Positions 35,358-44,134 are shown, numbered from the stretch's first letter. The stretch: DNA of 46,104 bases from CAVEFW01 sp964579575 (GCA_964579575.1 CAZOGL010000010.1:1-46104); one strand, 5' to 3'. The notes: generated from the sequence alone by a model not told the origin. Program-made: numbers and translations.

Positions 35358-36248
35358 GTGGAGATCGTAGTTGTTCAAGGCCAAAGCGGTGACGCTGTTG
35401 AGGATGTTCAACAGCGTCTCGTGCTTGTGGGGTGCATGGAAAAATCCCAGGTGGATGGCGTTTTTGGTGATTCAACCGCCAAGGCGGTGCGGGCGTTTTG
35501 CCGCAAGATCGGCATAGATGAGACCTCTGATGTGACCGAGAAGGTCTGGGCGGCGCTCGTTGATGCGTCTTTCTTGCTCGGAGACCGTACGTTGTATCTG
35601 CGTCTGCCACACTTCCATGGCCACGACGTCATGCAGCTTCAGCGTGCGCTTGGCGCATTGGGTTTCAGTTGTGGTGGCGTTGATGGCATCTTCGGGGCTG
35701 GCACTGAGCAGGCGCTGCGCAAGTTCCAGATGAACATGGGTCTCCCCAGCGACGGAATCGCCGGTGCCTATACCTACGCGGCCATCAGGCGACTTCATTT
35801 CTCTTGGGAAGACAAGGACGTGGTTCGACAGGACAACCATCTCGGTTTCGCACGCGCCGCGTCCGTCCTTGAGACCACCCCGCTTTGTCTGTTTGGCACA
35901 AAGCCCTTCACGCGCAGCGTGGCATCTCGTATGTCGAATTTAGCGTTGGCTACGACGCCGACATCCAAGATGATTAGCGCCGACACCCTTTTGGTCGCGC
36001 CTGACAAGGACATGCTTCGTGTCCATGTTGTCTTGCCGGAGGAGCGCGGTGGGCGTGCTCCTCGCGTCACCTACGATGGTGACGCCCTCGATCGTCGTCT
36101 GCGAGCTGCGATTCAGGGCTTGTTGCCCGGCATGAAGCTTGTCGAGGTAGAGCTACCGGGAACGGTATGGGAAGAGGCGGGTGCCGAGCGCAGTGCGCAA
36201 CACTTTGCCATCACCCTGCTCGATGCCCTTTGCCTAGCTCTCCAATAA
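35358..36248 (+). CDS. CwlM-like protein: two PG-binding domains, no amidase domain
   Basis: This 296-aa protein starts at a GTG after AAAAGG. There is no signal peptide, so it should be cytosolic. Two PG_binding_1 domains come first: about 5-65 (AVEDVQQRLVLVG, DGVFGDSTAKAVRAF) and about 80-145 (DVMQLQRALGALGFSCGG, DGIFGAGTEQALRKFQ). The spacing and the linker DRTLYLRLPHFHG resemble mycobacterial CwlM, where an amidase_3 domain follows. Here the remaining 150 residues end in AERSAQHFAITLLDALCLAL. They lack the zinc motifs of an amidase (no DPGHGG, no Glu-His set). In mycobacteria cytosolic CwlM, phosphorylated by PknB, activates MurA and binds FhaA. I infer a regulatory pseudo-enzyme of this type. 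The last codons and stop are repeated once in frame (period 18). Confidence 0.75.
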   Translation: MEIVVVQGQSGDAVEDVQQRLVLVGCMEKSQVDGVFGDSTAKAVRAFCRKIGIDETSDVTEKVWAALVDASFLLGDRTLYLRLPHFHGHDVMQLQRALGALGFSCGGVDGIFGAGTEQALRKFQMNMGLPSDGIAGAYTYAAIRRLHFSWEDKDVVRQDNHLGFARAASVLETTPLCLFGTKPFTRSVASRMSNLALATTPTSKMISADTLLVAPDKDMLRVHVVLPEERGGRAPRVTYDGDALDRRLRAAIQGLLPGMKLVEVELPGTVWEEAGAERSAQHFAITLLDALCLALQ

Positions 36249-36276
36249 GCGCCACCAATCCAATAAACGCTACCAC
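36241..36276 (+). repeat. 18-nt in-frame repeat across the CwlM-like stop codon
   Basis: 36241-36258 and 36259-36276 match at 15 of 18 positions. Each holds caa taa (Gln-stop) in the same frame. The second copy reaches into the stop region of the converging phosphatase gene (its stop begins at 36270). Confidence 0.8.
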
Positions 36277-36731
36277 CCCAGGTGGGAAAGCAGGCCGGTG
36301 CAGCCTGCGACCACGTCTTCGTAACAACCTCTGAAATCGCGGCTGTACCAGGGGTCGGCCACGTCCTCCGTAGAACCTGCGAATTCCATGAGCTTGTGAA
36401 TCTTGGGGGCGGCATCGTCGCCGAGGGCTAGGCGCATATTGCGGAGGTTTTGCGAGTCCATGGCGATAAGCATGTCGTAATACTCTGCATCCGACCTGCG
36501 GATTTGTCTGGCTTTGCGCGGAGGGGCAGGGATGCCTTTTTCGACTAGCACTCGTCTTACAGGCGGATAGACATCCTCGCCGATCTCCTCGGTGCTTGTG
36601 GCGGCGCTCGCGATTTCGAAGAGGTCTTCCAATCCTGCTTTCGCCACAAGGTCTTTCATGACATATTCGGCCATGGGGCTGCGACAGATATTGCCGTGAC
36701 AAACAAACAGAATGCGGGTCTTGGGCTGCAT
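36270..36731 (-). CDS. Low-molecular-weight protein tyrosine phosphatase
   Basis: This 153-aa phosphatase carries the P-loop CHGNICRSP with the nucleophile Cys11 and Arg17, and the general acid Asp in DPWYSRDF. Length and motif order are those of the LMW-PTP family (Wzb/PtpA type). It removes phosphate from protein tyrosines, often on BY-kinases that control capsule or exopolysaccharide, but no such kinase or polysaccharide cluster is in this window. The ATG follows GAGGAGCG. A TATACT -10 box on the minus strand lies at 36769-36774. The gene converges on the CwlM-like gene and shares no operon with it. Confidence 0.95.
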   Translation of the reverse strand: MQPKTRILFVCHGNICRSPMAEYVMKDLVAKAGLEDLFEIASAATSTEEIGEDVYPPVRRVLVEKGIPAPPRKARQIRRSDAEYYDMLIAMDSQNLRNMRLALGDDAAPKIHKLMEFAGSTEDVADPWYSRDFRGCYEDVVAGCTGLLSHLGW

Positions 36732-36812
36732 GGGCGCTCCTCGGATTTTGTGGGGTTGTGCGCTCCAAAGTATAGCAAGACGAGGAGCGGCGAGGGTATC
36801 CCCGCGCTGGTT

Positions 36813-36912
36813 NNNNNNNNNNNNNNNNNNNNNNNNNNNNNNNNNNNNNNNNNNNNNNNNNNNNNNNNNNNNNNNNNNNNNNNNNNNNNNNNNNNNNNNN
36901 NNNNNNNNNNNN
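36813..36912. other. 100-N gap without flanking duplication
   Basis: Unlike the gaps at 32142, 34000 and 40751, the flanks here share no repeat that I can see. The distance is unknown. The gap removes the start of the large gene that follows. Confidence 0.9.
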
Positions 36913-39414
36913 CGGATTCTTGCCTATGTCGATCGCTACGCCCGTGTTTTCGGCACGTCCGTCCCCTTTGTCGTCCCGCCGGCTCGCTACCCCGATTTGG
37001 ATTTCGCCGCATATCGCACCAGCGACGGCACAAGGGAGTCGGGTCGTGGTTGCGTGCGCGTCTATGACGCGAAGGGCAAAACGTCGGTGTATGCGCGGTA
37101 CCGCTGCGATGAGGGGCGCTACTCTTTGTGCAACAGTTGGTTTCGTTTCGGAGCCAACGGCCAGGACCTGTCCTTGAACGAAGCGCTTGCCCGTGCGTAT
37201 TTCGCGCTCGTGTTCCGTCCCTTCAAGATGAGACGAACGTTGCCGATGAGCGGTCTTGCAAGCTTGGAATCCCATATTCACGGTCGCGATGCCATTCGCG
37301 TCCTGCGCCGTGTCTCTCGGTTTCTTGCCAACGCGGAAGAAGACGACGCCTTGCAGGCGCCATCTCCGGCGCGATTTTTGTTCAAGTGGATCCATGAGGC
37401 TGGTTTGGCCCAAGCTTGGCGCATCACCGAGGCATGTGGCGGTTCGGGCGTGGCACTCTCCCGTACGGAATATTCCAGTCAGTATTGTCTGTCTATGGAC
37501 GAGGACAGCCCCCTAGACGAGCGCACGGTTTGGAAGTTGGAGTCAGCTCTCAACCGTTATGACATGATGGTGCGCTATCTCGGCGCTGACGCGGACCTAT
37601 CCGATATGGCTCGATGCAACAAGGTCGACCTTCTTTTGCGAAGGAAGTTTCCGCTGCAACCTGGCTTTGCCAAGGTGGAGGTCGATGCGGAGGCGGACCA
37701 AGGGGAGTGGGGAGTTCGTGTGGGTATTGCCCGCGCACTCGAGGAGTTGTTGACCCCGTATCGTTTCACGGCATCCTTCAGGGTCGACGTCGAGGCCGGT
37801 GTCGTCGCTTTTGATTTACTCGTCCCCGACGCCGACATGATGCCGGATTCCTTGTGGGTTTGTGCCGATGGAGGCGGAAGGTGGGTCAAGCAATCCGCTT
37901 CGCTCCGAGAGCGTGCGGCCATCGAGTATGCGCAACGCCTCGGCCTTACCTTGACGGCGATTGCGGCGAGACAAAGCGGGCGCATCCGCACGGTGACCAT
38001 CACGGCCGAGTGGTTCCATGAGGCCGAGCAGGAGAATCTGGCCGACTATACATACAGCGTGATCATCGACTGCGATACGCTCCGTGTTCCCGGAATCTAT
38101 CAAGCTGCCGTTACCGACCCTGGGTCGTTTTTTGCCGGTTTGGTGCGCCTGAACGAGGAGTTTTCAAAGGCGGACCTCCCCCTGGATCCCTTGGAAGAGC
38201 CCGACCCGTTTTGGATGGTCACTTCCAAGAGCTCCTATTCCAGCCGATTTGACGTTCCCGACCTCACGCCGCGGATATATGCGTTGGATTCCGCATACGC
38301 TCTTGGATGCAAGACCTCAGCGGGGTTGGCTATTGACTACAACGCACCCCAAAGAAACATGGCGGAACAGGTGGCGGAGACCCTCGGTGGGCTCGGTTCT
38401 GTCTCTGAGGCAATCGCGGCTTTGCGGAAGGTCCAAGCCGACTCCAACGACCCGAACGTCCTGCAGGCGTGCACGCACCTCATGACCCAGCTTGCCCAAG
38501 GCGACTTACGCATGGGGGATCAAAACCAGGTTGTTGCGAGTTTTTTGGGAGAAGACCGATTTGCCGTGGCGTTGCGTCGGTACCGTGCCTCAAAGCTTTC
38601 CGACGATGAGAAGGCTGACGAGTACCTGCTGGACATGAGCCGCCTCGTGGACGAGACCATGGCGGCAGGTGTGTTCGCGGATGACGACGACACGGTATAT
38701 CGCGTGTTTGATTCGAGCACCTCGCGTATCATCTACAACCTTGTCCAGACGGGCGTGTTGCGCGTTCGTGGCCTGACCGAGCGGGTCATCCTTGACAACG
38801 GGAAGACCGTGGAGCTTGCCCCCGACAGCTACTACCATTGTTGTGTGGAGCTTGTCCGCGGGCTTGAGCAGCGCTTCGATTGCTCCGACGATGCATTGCG
38901 CTACGGTCTTGAATGTGTGCGCATCTCCCCTACGGTGCCCTTGGGGTATCGCCAACTTGCCCGCGCCTATATGTTGGTGGGTGATGTGACGCGTGGTCGC
39001 GACTTGCTGATAAGCGCCCTTCGCTTCGCTGTGGGGCGCGCCGAGATCTCTTGGTTGTACTACCAACTCGCCTATGTGGAATGGAAGTCGGGCAACGTGT
39101 TGGCAGCCCAAGCTTGCTACCTGAAGGCCATCGTGGAAAATCCCGAGATCATTGAGGTCGCCGCAAATGAGTTGCGTGAACTTCTCGGAACTGAGAATAC
39201 GGGCATCATGAACGCCCAAGATGTCGAGCCGACGCTCTTGGCCTTCGGCATCCCTCTCGCGCCTACCGACGGGATCATGGACGCCATACAACGGGCGAGC
39301 CGCGCGGCGGTGGAAGAAGGCGCCTTCCTTGCGGCGCGCAATGTTCTTTCGGTGCAACTGCACCACCGTCCCGACAACGTCTTGGTGCATGTCCTGCGCA
39401 GCCTTGAACGTTAA
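36913..39414 (+). CDS. Large unknown protein with C-terminal TPR-like region (5' truncated)
   Basis: At least 833 aa, open from the first base after the gap, so the N-terminus is missing. I do not recognise the family. The first part has an Arg/Tyr-rich, beta-looking region (RVYDAKGKTSVYARYRC). The centre mixes helices and strands with frequent Asp and Arg. From about residue 530 on (AEQVAETLGGLGSVSEAI) the sequence becomes helical. Residues about 660-780 show paired-helix repeats of TPR kind: LECVRISPTVPLGYRQLARAYMLVGDVTRG, then YYQLAYVEWKSGNVLAAQACYLKAIVENP. The right end is a clean stop 76 bp before hisS. No membrane helix or signal is seen in what remains. I infer a cytosolic scaffold or a lineage-specific protein, perhaps conserved only in Coriobacteriia. 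Confidence 0.8.
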   Translation, partial: RILAYVDRYARVFGTSVPFVVPPARYPDLDFAAYRTSDGTRESGRGCVRVYDAKGKTSVYARYRCDEGRYSLCNSWFRFGANGQDLSLNEALARAYFALVFRPFKMRRTLPMSGLASLESHIHGRDAIRVLRRVSRFLANAEEDDALQAPSPARFLFKWIHEAGLAQAWRITEACGGSGVALSRTEYSSQYCLSMDEDSPLDERTVWKLESALNRYDMMVRYLGADADLSDMARCNKVDLLLRRKFPLQPGFAKVEVDAEADQGEWGVRVGIARALEELLTPYRFTASFRVDVEAGVVAFDLLVPDADMMPDSLWVCADGGGRWVKQSASLRERAAIEYAQRLGLTLTAIAARQSGRIRTVTITAEWFHEAEQENLADYTYSVIIDCDTLRVPGIYQAAVTDPGSFFAGLVRLNEEFSKADLPLDPLEEPDPFWMVTSKSSYSSRFDVPDLTPRIYALDSAYALGCKTSAGLAIDYNAPQRNMAEQVAETLGGLGSVSEAIAALRKVQADSNDPNVLQACTHLMTQLAQGDLRMGDQNQVVASFLGEDRFAVALRRYRASKLSDDEKADEYLLDMSRLVDETMAAGVFADDDDTVYRVFDSSTSRIIYNLVQTGVLRVRGLTERVILDNGKTVELAPDSYYHCCVELVRGLEQRFDCSDDALRYGLECVRISPTVPLGYRQLARAYMLVGDVTRGRDLLISALRFAVGRAEISWLYYQLAYVEWKSGNVLAAQACYLKAIVENPEIIEVAANELRELLGTENTGIMNAQDVEPTLLAFGIPLAPTDGIMDAIQRASRAAVEEGAFLAARNVLSVQLHHRPDNVLVHVLRSLER

Positions 39415-39490
39415 GCGCTACAATGGGCGGATGAAAAATTGAATTGCCAAGGCCTACGACGGCGTGGGCTGTGATAAGAAGGGGGCCAAC

Positions 39491-40944
39491 ATGGCCATCA
39501 ATAAGCCGACGGGGACCAACGACTTTTTGCCCGACGAGGCTCTGTTTTGGGACGAGTTTCAAGCGACTGCAAAAGATGTGTTCGGTCGTTATGGATACAA
39601 GCCGGTTGTGACGCCTATCATCGAGCAAACCGACCTGTTCGTCCGCGGCATCGGCGAGGCAACCGACGTGGTTTCCAAGGAGATGTTCACCGCCTTGTCC
39701 GGCGAGAACCTCAGCACGTTGCTCGGCGGTGGCCATATCAAGAGCAAAAGCCGTCTCTCGTTGCGTCCTGAGGGAACCGCGGGTGTGGTTCGTGCCGTCG
39801 TGGAACACGACCTTGTTCCCCAAGGTGCCGCCCCTGCGAAACTGATGTATGCAGGTCCGATGTTTCGTGCTGAGCGTCCCCAGGCGGGTCGCTATCGCCA
39901 GTTCTATCAGATTGGTGTGGAGTGCCTTGGCGCAGAAGAGCCTACCATCGACGCCGAGGCCATCATCATGTTGATGCGCTTCTATCGCGAAATCGGCATC
40001 CCGGATGACGCTGTCACGTTGCTGCTCAACTCCATGGGGTGCGAGCATTGCCGTCCGAAGTATCGCGAGGCGGTCCGTGCCTACATGGCCGAACATGAAG
40101 GCGAGTTGTGCGAGACGTGTCTGACCCGCATGGACATCAATCCGCTTCGTGCCTTTGATTGTAAAAACGAGGGGTGCGCCCACGTCATGGAGGAGGCCCC
40201 TCGCATCACCGACTATCTGTGCGACGATTGTCGGGAGCACCACGCTGCGGTCAAGTCCTTCCTTGACGCCGCAGGTGTTGCCTATGTCGAGGACAGCACG
40301 CTCGTTCGTGGTCTTGACTACTACACCCGCACCGTGTTCGAGGTGCAGGCAAACACGGGTGGCTCCCAAAACGCTATCGGCGGCGGTGGCCGTTACGACA
40401 AGCTTGCTGCCGAGATCGGCGGTCGCGATACACCCGGCCTTGGTTTTGCCCTTGGCTATGAGCGTTGCAAGCTGACTCTTGAGGGGTTGGGGCATGCGTT
40501 TCCTCGCGTCGCGGGACCGTCTTTGTTTGTTGCCTGCGTTGATGCCGATACCCGAGCAACTGCGTTTGGTCTGGTGCAACGGTGTCGCGATGCGGGGGTG
40601 TCTGCCGAGATGGATCACCAAGGGCGCAGCCTCAAAAGCCAGTTCAAGCTTGCTGACAAGATCGGTGCGCGTATGGTGGTCGTGCTCGGTCCCGATGAGA
40701 TCGCCGCTGGTGAGGTGACCCTGCGTGATATGGCGTCCCATGAGGAACGCNNNNNNNNNNNNNNNNNNNNNNNNNNNNNNNNNNNNNNNNNNNNNNNNNN
40801 NNNNNNNNNNNNNNNNNNNNNNNNNNNNNNNNNNNNNNNNNNNNNNNNNNTGAGATCGCCGCTGGTGAGGTGACCCTGCGTGATATGGCGTCCCATGAGG
40901 AACGCATCGTCGCGCTTGATTCTGTCGTGGAGGAGTTGGGTTAG
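39491..40944 (+). CDS. hisS: Histidyl-tRNA synthetase, split only by a false gap
   Basis: This enzyme charges tRNA-His. Class II motifs are present: the start AINKPTGTNDFLPDEA, motif 2 RPEGTAGVVRAVV and FRAERPQAGRYRQFYQIG, the His-specific LVRGLDYYTRTVFEV, and motif 3 GGGRYDKL...PGLGFALGYER. A Cys-rich insert (CEHC, CETC, CDDC) is of the kind seen in other actinobacterial and clostridial HisS. The raw frame is broken by 100 Ns at 40751. The 55 nt before the gap reappear after it, and if the gap and one copy are removed (155 nt) the frame is restored exactly, giving 432 aa ending HEERIVALDSVVEELG. The ATG follows AAGGGGG. The gene is therefore intact. Confidence 0.95.
40696..40905. other. Exact 55-nt duplication flanking the hisS gap
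   Basis: 40696-40750 and 40851-40905 are identical over 55 nt with 100 Ns between. Collapsing them restores hisS. This gap is a k-mer join artefact. Confidence 0.92.
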
Positions 40945-41018
40945 CGTAGGTGAGCTGGGCTAACGCGGAGGAGTTGGGTTAGCGCGAAAGTTGGGTTAGC
41001 CCAAAGGCTGGGCTAGCC
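40933..41018 (+). repeat. Five degenerate 14-bp units starting at the hisS stop
   Basis: The core gagttgggttagcg begins at 40933 with hisS's last codons and stop. Related copies begin at 40952, 40971, 40988 and 41005, with spacings of 19, 19, 17 and 17. Copies differ mostly by T/C and G/A changes. The last copy contains the palindrome gggctagccc, which may help termination. No T-run follows. Confidence 0.75.
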
Positions 41019-41044
41019 CCATCCTTTAATTTGAGCGCGATCTC

Positions 41045-43261
41045 TTGTCGGTCGAGGGCGACAAGGGACAAGTTGGCCGTCATGTTGAGCGAAAGGTGCC
41101 TTTGGTGGGGGAAGAGTCGAGGGTTGTTTCCAATCCGCCCGATGCGGTGGCGTTGTGGCAACGATTGGTCGAGGAGCTCAGGTGCGTTGACGCCCCGGGT
41201 ATACGCGGTCGTGTGCGCATGGGCATCGTCGACACCTTGACCACAGCAGACGCCCTCCCGTTTTGGTATGAGCTGTTCAAACAACTTGGCTTTTCCATTG
41301 TCGTGGCGCCCCATCGCCCCGCCGGTCTGAACGACCTTGATGCCCATGGGCGCGAGACGATTCCCAGCGAGAGCGTGTGCTATCCCGCCAAGATCAGTCA
41401 CATCCGAGCCGCTGCTCTTGTGGATGCGGGAGCCAATGCCGTGTTCATGCCCTTGTTCGATCGATATGCTCGCTGTGCGGTGAGCTGCGAATACGCCAAT
41501 GCGGTCGGGAACGGGATGCCGCAATTGCTTGGGGAGGCCGGTGTGATTTGGCGCGGCCCTCTCCCGCAAGATCTTCCGCGGGGGAGTGCGGTGTTTGTGA
41601 GTCCGTTGTTGTTGCTTCGCCATCCGTGGAGCATTGTGGACTACCCCCAGGAGATTCTCCAACTTTTGGCCGCGCTCAATGCGATTTTGCCTCTCGAAGA
41701 TGCCATCGTCCCCGGAGAGTTCATCGATGCCGTGGTCAAAGCTACGTCTGCCCAAGATCGCTTCCAAAAAGAGATTGACCAGGAGAACGCGCGGGCGCTT
41801 GAGTGGGCGCACCGCCCGGGATGCCATGGCATCTTGTTGGCGGGACGTCCGTACCATTGGGACCGCAGCCTTCTCCATGATGTCAACATTATCCTGACCC
41901 GTCTCGGTTTCGCGGTGCTCACAAGCCACCCCCAACTCGATCGGCGAAAGAAGGCGGCGAGTGCGGGACTCAAGGTCGATGATGGTCCGAACCAGCGCCG
42001 TTGGGGTCGCCCGGAAAAGGAGAACGCTGAGGCATACGTGGTAAGCCAAGCATACGAGGATCGCCTGCGCAGGCTCGGGAGGAAGCCTTCCCCCATGGAG
42101 GGGTTCTCTCGCGATACCATCGCCCTTGGTCCTTGGCGCCACCTATCTGAAGACGAACCGATGCACCATATCGGAGATTGCGCCATGGCCGCGCCCTATT
42201 GGTTCGCGGCGAAACACCTCGGCAAACTTGCCCAAATTTCCGGGGAGGACCCTGACCTCGATATCGTTTGTCTCCAATCCTTCAGTTGCGAGTTCGATGC
42301 TGCCAGCGTTCCCGAGGCTCGGGAGATCACCCTTGAGGCGGGAAAGCCCTTCACGTTGTTGATGATTGACGACTCGGTGAACACGGCCCACCTTGTCATC
42401 CGCCTCCGCACCTTGGCTGCCGCTATCGTCCAACGCAAAAGGAACCAATGCGAGGAAGAAAAGGCGTCTGATGCGGACAAGGGGGTGCGCAAGTGGGAAG
42501 AGATCGCGGCGTCGAACGCGCCTGCGGAGCCACCCGCCCGTTTGGTGCGAGACCCTCTTCCCGAGAAGGTTTTGAATGCTGCGAAGACTGGGGAGATCGA
42601 GGCGTTTTGCGGTCTTGGCGAGGCGGATTATGAGGCGGCTCGTATGTATTGCGAAAACTATTGCTACCTTGTCACTCTCTTGATCGGGCGCGCGTTACGT
42701 ATCTGTGCTGTGCTCCCGGACAGGTTTGCCCTCAAGGTCCCTTACGTGTGCGACAAGTGCCTCCTCGGCGCCCTTCCTCGGGCGATCATTCGCGCTTTGG
42801 GTCGTTGTCCCCAGGTTATCTGGGAGCGCAATTGGCCCCTTGGTGGAAGCGATGCCTCGACGGGCGAGAGGGAGCTACCAAAGGATCGTCCCCTCGTGGG
42901 TATCGTCGGCGCGGCGCCCCTTGTGTTTGATGCGGGACTCAACGACGATCTTGTTGCGACGATCGAGGAGGAGGGGTGTACGCCGGTCCTGCCTTCCCTT
43001 GATGCGATGCTTGCAGATGATGTTACCTATGAGGACCAGCTTGATGAGTTCGCTCGTCTTGGGGTTCGCCATGTCATCTACCTCATGAGCTTTGGGTGTC
43101 TCAAGGGCCATACGCAGGTGCGCGCAAACTTGTCGCTCTTGCGTCAGAAATACCCTTCGATGCCTATTACCGTTATCGATTTTGATGGCGACGCCTCGTC
43201 GCTGAACAGGAAAAACCGCGTCTATCTTGCGCTTGCTGCCGCGAAGGAGAGTGCCGAGTAG
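41045..43261 (+). CDS. Acyl-CoA dehydratase activase-related Fe-S protein (DUF2229 type)
   Basis: This protein of up to 738 aa matches in pattern the C-terminal part of the large 2-hydroxyacyl-CoA dehydratase activase-like proteins. DUF2229 lies at about 55-240: LPFWYELFKQLGFSIVVAP, then IPSESVCYPAKISHIRAA. A middle block has SFSCEFDAASVPEA and GKPFTLLMIDDSVNTAHL. A HgdB-like block (about 545-735) has YVCDKCLLG, a Rossmann-like LVGIVGAAPLVFD, MSFGCLKGHTQ and VIDFDGDASSLN. Several Cys (CYPAK, CAVSC, CENYC, CDKC, FGC) could bind a [4Fe-4S] cluster. The ASKHA ATPase domains found at the N-terminus of full-length relatives (about 1400 aa) are absent here. The start is uncertain: TTG at 41045, or a GTG at 41096 after GAGCGAAAG. 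The natural partner and substrate are unknown. The protein points to a strict anaerobe. Confidence 0.8.
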   Translation: MSVEGDKGQVGRHVERKVPLVGEESRVVSNPPDAVALWQRLVEELRCVDAPGIRGRVRMGIVDTLTTADALPFWYELFKQLGFSIVVAPHRPAGLNDLDAHGRETIPSESVCYPAKISHIRAAALVDAGANAVFMPLFDRYARCAVSCEYANAVGNGMPQLLGEAGVIWRGPLPQDLPRGSAVFVSPLLLLRHPWSIVDYPQEILQLLAALNAILPLEDAIVPGEFIDAVVKATSAQDRFQKEIDQENARALEWAHRPGCHGILLAGRPYHWDRSLLHDVNIILTRLGFAVLTSHPQLDRRKKAASAGLKVDDGPNQRRWGRPEKENAEAYVVSQAYEDRLRRLGRKPSPMEGFSRDTIALGPWRHLSEDEPMHHIGDCAMAAPYWFAAKHLGKLAQISGEDPDLDIVCLQSFSCEFDAASVPEAREITLEAGKPFTLLMIDDSVNTAHLVIRLRTLAAAIVQRKRNQCEEEKASDADKGVRKWEEIAASNAPAEPPARLVRDPLPEKVLNAAKTGEIEAFCGLGEADYEAARMYCENYCYLVTLLIGRALRICAVLPDRFALKVPYVCDKCLLGALPRAIIRALGRCPQVIWERNWPLGGSDASTGERELPKDRPLVGIVGAAPLVFDAGLNDDLVATIEEEGCTPVLPSLDAMLADDVTYEDQLDEFARLGVRHVIYLMSFGCLKGHTQVRANLSLLRQKYPSMPITVIDFDGDASSLNRKNRVYLALAAAKESAE

Positions 43262-43288
43262 CGCTGATTGTCCAACGCCTTGTCGGCA

Positions 43289-43399
43289 TTGGGCGGTATA
43301 TGTTACGCGATATAGTGTGAACGTTTACAACAACAGCAAAGCTTACAACGACGGCAAAGTTCCGCGGTATAGTAGGAGCGCTTACAATGACAGCCAAGG
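43289..43399 (+). promoter_or_regulatory. Two TATAGT boxes and three ttacaa repeats
   Basis: TTGGGC (43289-43294), 16 bp, TATAGT (43311-43316) is one promoter-like site. A second TATAGT is at 43368-43373. Between and after them, three 18-base imperfect repeats beginning ttacaa start at 43325, 43343 and 43382 (ttacaac-aacagcaaagc type). They could bind a regulator. All lie within 120 bp upstream of the flavoprotein start. Confidence 0.45.
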
Positions 43400-43408
43400 G
43401 AGGAAGGC

Positions 43409-44134
43409 GTGGCGGAAAAGACCATTGCAATTTTGGGCGGCGGANNNNNNNNNNNNNNNNNNNNNNNNNNNNNNNNNNNNNNNNNNNNNNNNNNNNNNNN
43501 NNNNNNNNNNNNNNNNNNNNNNNNNNNNNNNNNNNNNNNNNNNNTGCGGGATAACAACGAAATCGCCAAAGAGAATGGTGAGGTCCTATTTCGCAAGTAC
43601 GGCATCTCTGGAATCGTGGTGTTCAACTTGTCGCGCGTTGCTCGACCTGGGGACACCTTGCGTCTCGAGCTTTTGGGCGAGCCTGGTGCGGTGACGACCC
43701 AGTCGCGACTGATGACCGCACGAAAGCGACTTGGCTCTCGCTTCGGGTGCCAAGTGACGTGCGAACGGCTGTTGCGCGGCGTGTTGCAAGAGCCGGTGGC
43801 TGACGTCGTTCTTGCACGTGCGCAATGTGCTCCTGACGCCGTTGTCGACAAGGACGCGGTCGGGCGCATTGCCCACACGATAGACGCCTTCGATTTCACG
43901 ATCGCTGGGGTTGGCGATGCGGCGTTGGCCCAAGTGCACCGAGGGGGATTTGCGGTGGGCGCCCCCCATGGGATTCCTGCCGCGACGTTGGAGGTGCCTG
44001 CCGTCCCAAACCTTGCTATTGTGGGCGAGGCGCTTGATGTCGATGGTCCCTGCGGCGGCTACAACCTTCATTGGGCGTGGGCCTCGGGAATGCTTGCCGG
44101 CTATTGCGCCGCAGAGGCGATGCTAGCCTTGTAG
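43409..44134 (+). CDS. HI0933-family flavoprotein, interrupted by a gap
   Basis: This is a member of the NAD(P)/FAD-dependent oxidoreductase family HI0933 (BaiN/YhiN-like). The GTG start follows GGGAGGAAGG. Before the gap only AEKTIAILGGG, the start of the FAD-binding Rossmann motif, is visible. After it come LFRKYGISGIVVFNLSR and the family's end, NLAIVGEALDVDGPCGGYNLHWAWASG. In the family about 180-200 residues separate these parts, so 100 Ns are too few: the real gap must be about 500-600 bases. Relatives include bile-acid dehydrogenating/reducing BaiN and proteins of unknown substrate. The 3' end is repeated downstream in frame. Confidence 0.88.
   Translation: MAEKTIAILGGGXXXXXXXXXXXXXXXXXXXXXXXXXXXXXXXXXXRDNNEIAKENGEVLFRKYGISGIVVFNLSRVARPGDTLRLELLGEPGAVTTQSRLMTARKRLGSRFGCQVTCERLLRGVLQEPVADVVLARAQCAPDAVVDKDAVGRIAHTIDAFDFTIAGVGDAALAQVHRGGFAVGAPHGIPAATLEVPAVPNLAIVGEALDVDGPCGGYNLHWAWASGMLAGYCAAEAMLAL
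43445..43544. other. 100-N gap that under-represents missing sequence
   Basis: The flanks share no duplication, and the protein around the gap lacks most of its FAD- and substrate-binding core. The gap length is a placeholder. Confidence 0.85.

Noticed and set aside
36712..36812. 5' end of the large TPR gene on the left side of the gap
   Set aside because: The open frame there is antisense to the phosphatase start and has no RBS. Continuity through the Ns is meaningless.
39491..40944. Frameshifted or split hisS
   Set aside because: Collapsing the 55-nt duplicate and the Ns restores the frame exactly, so the break belongs to the assembly.
43325..43400. CRISPR-like direct repeats
   Set aside because: Only three imperfect units with unequal spacing, no spacers of constant size and no cas genes.
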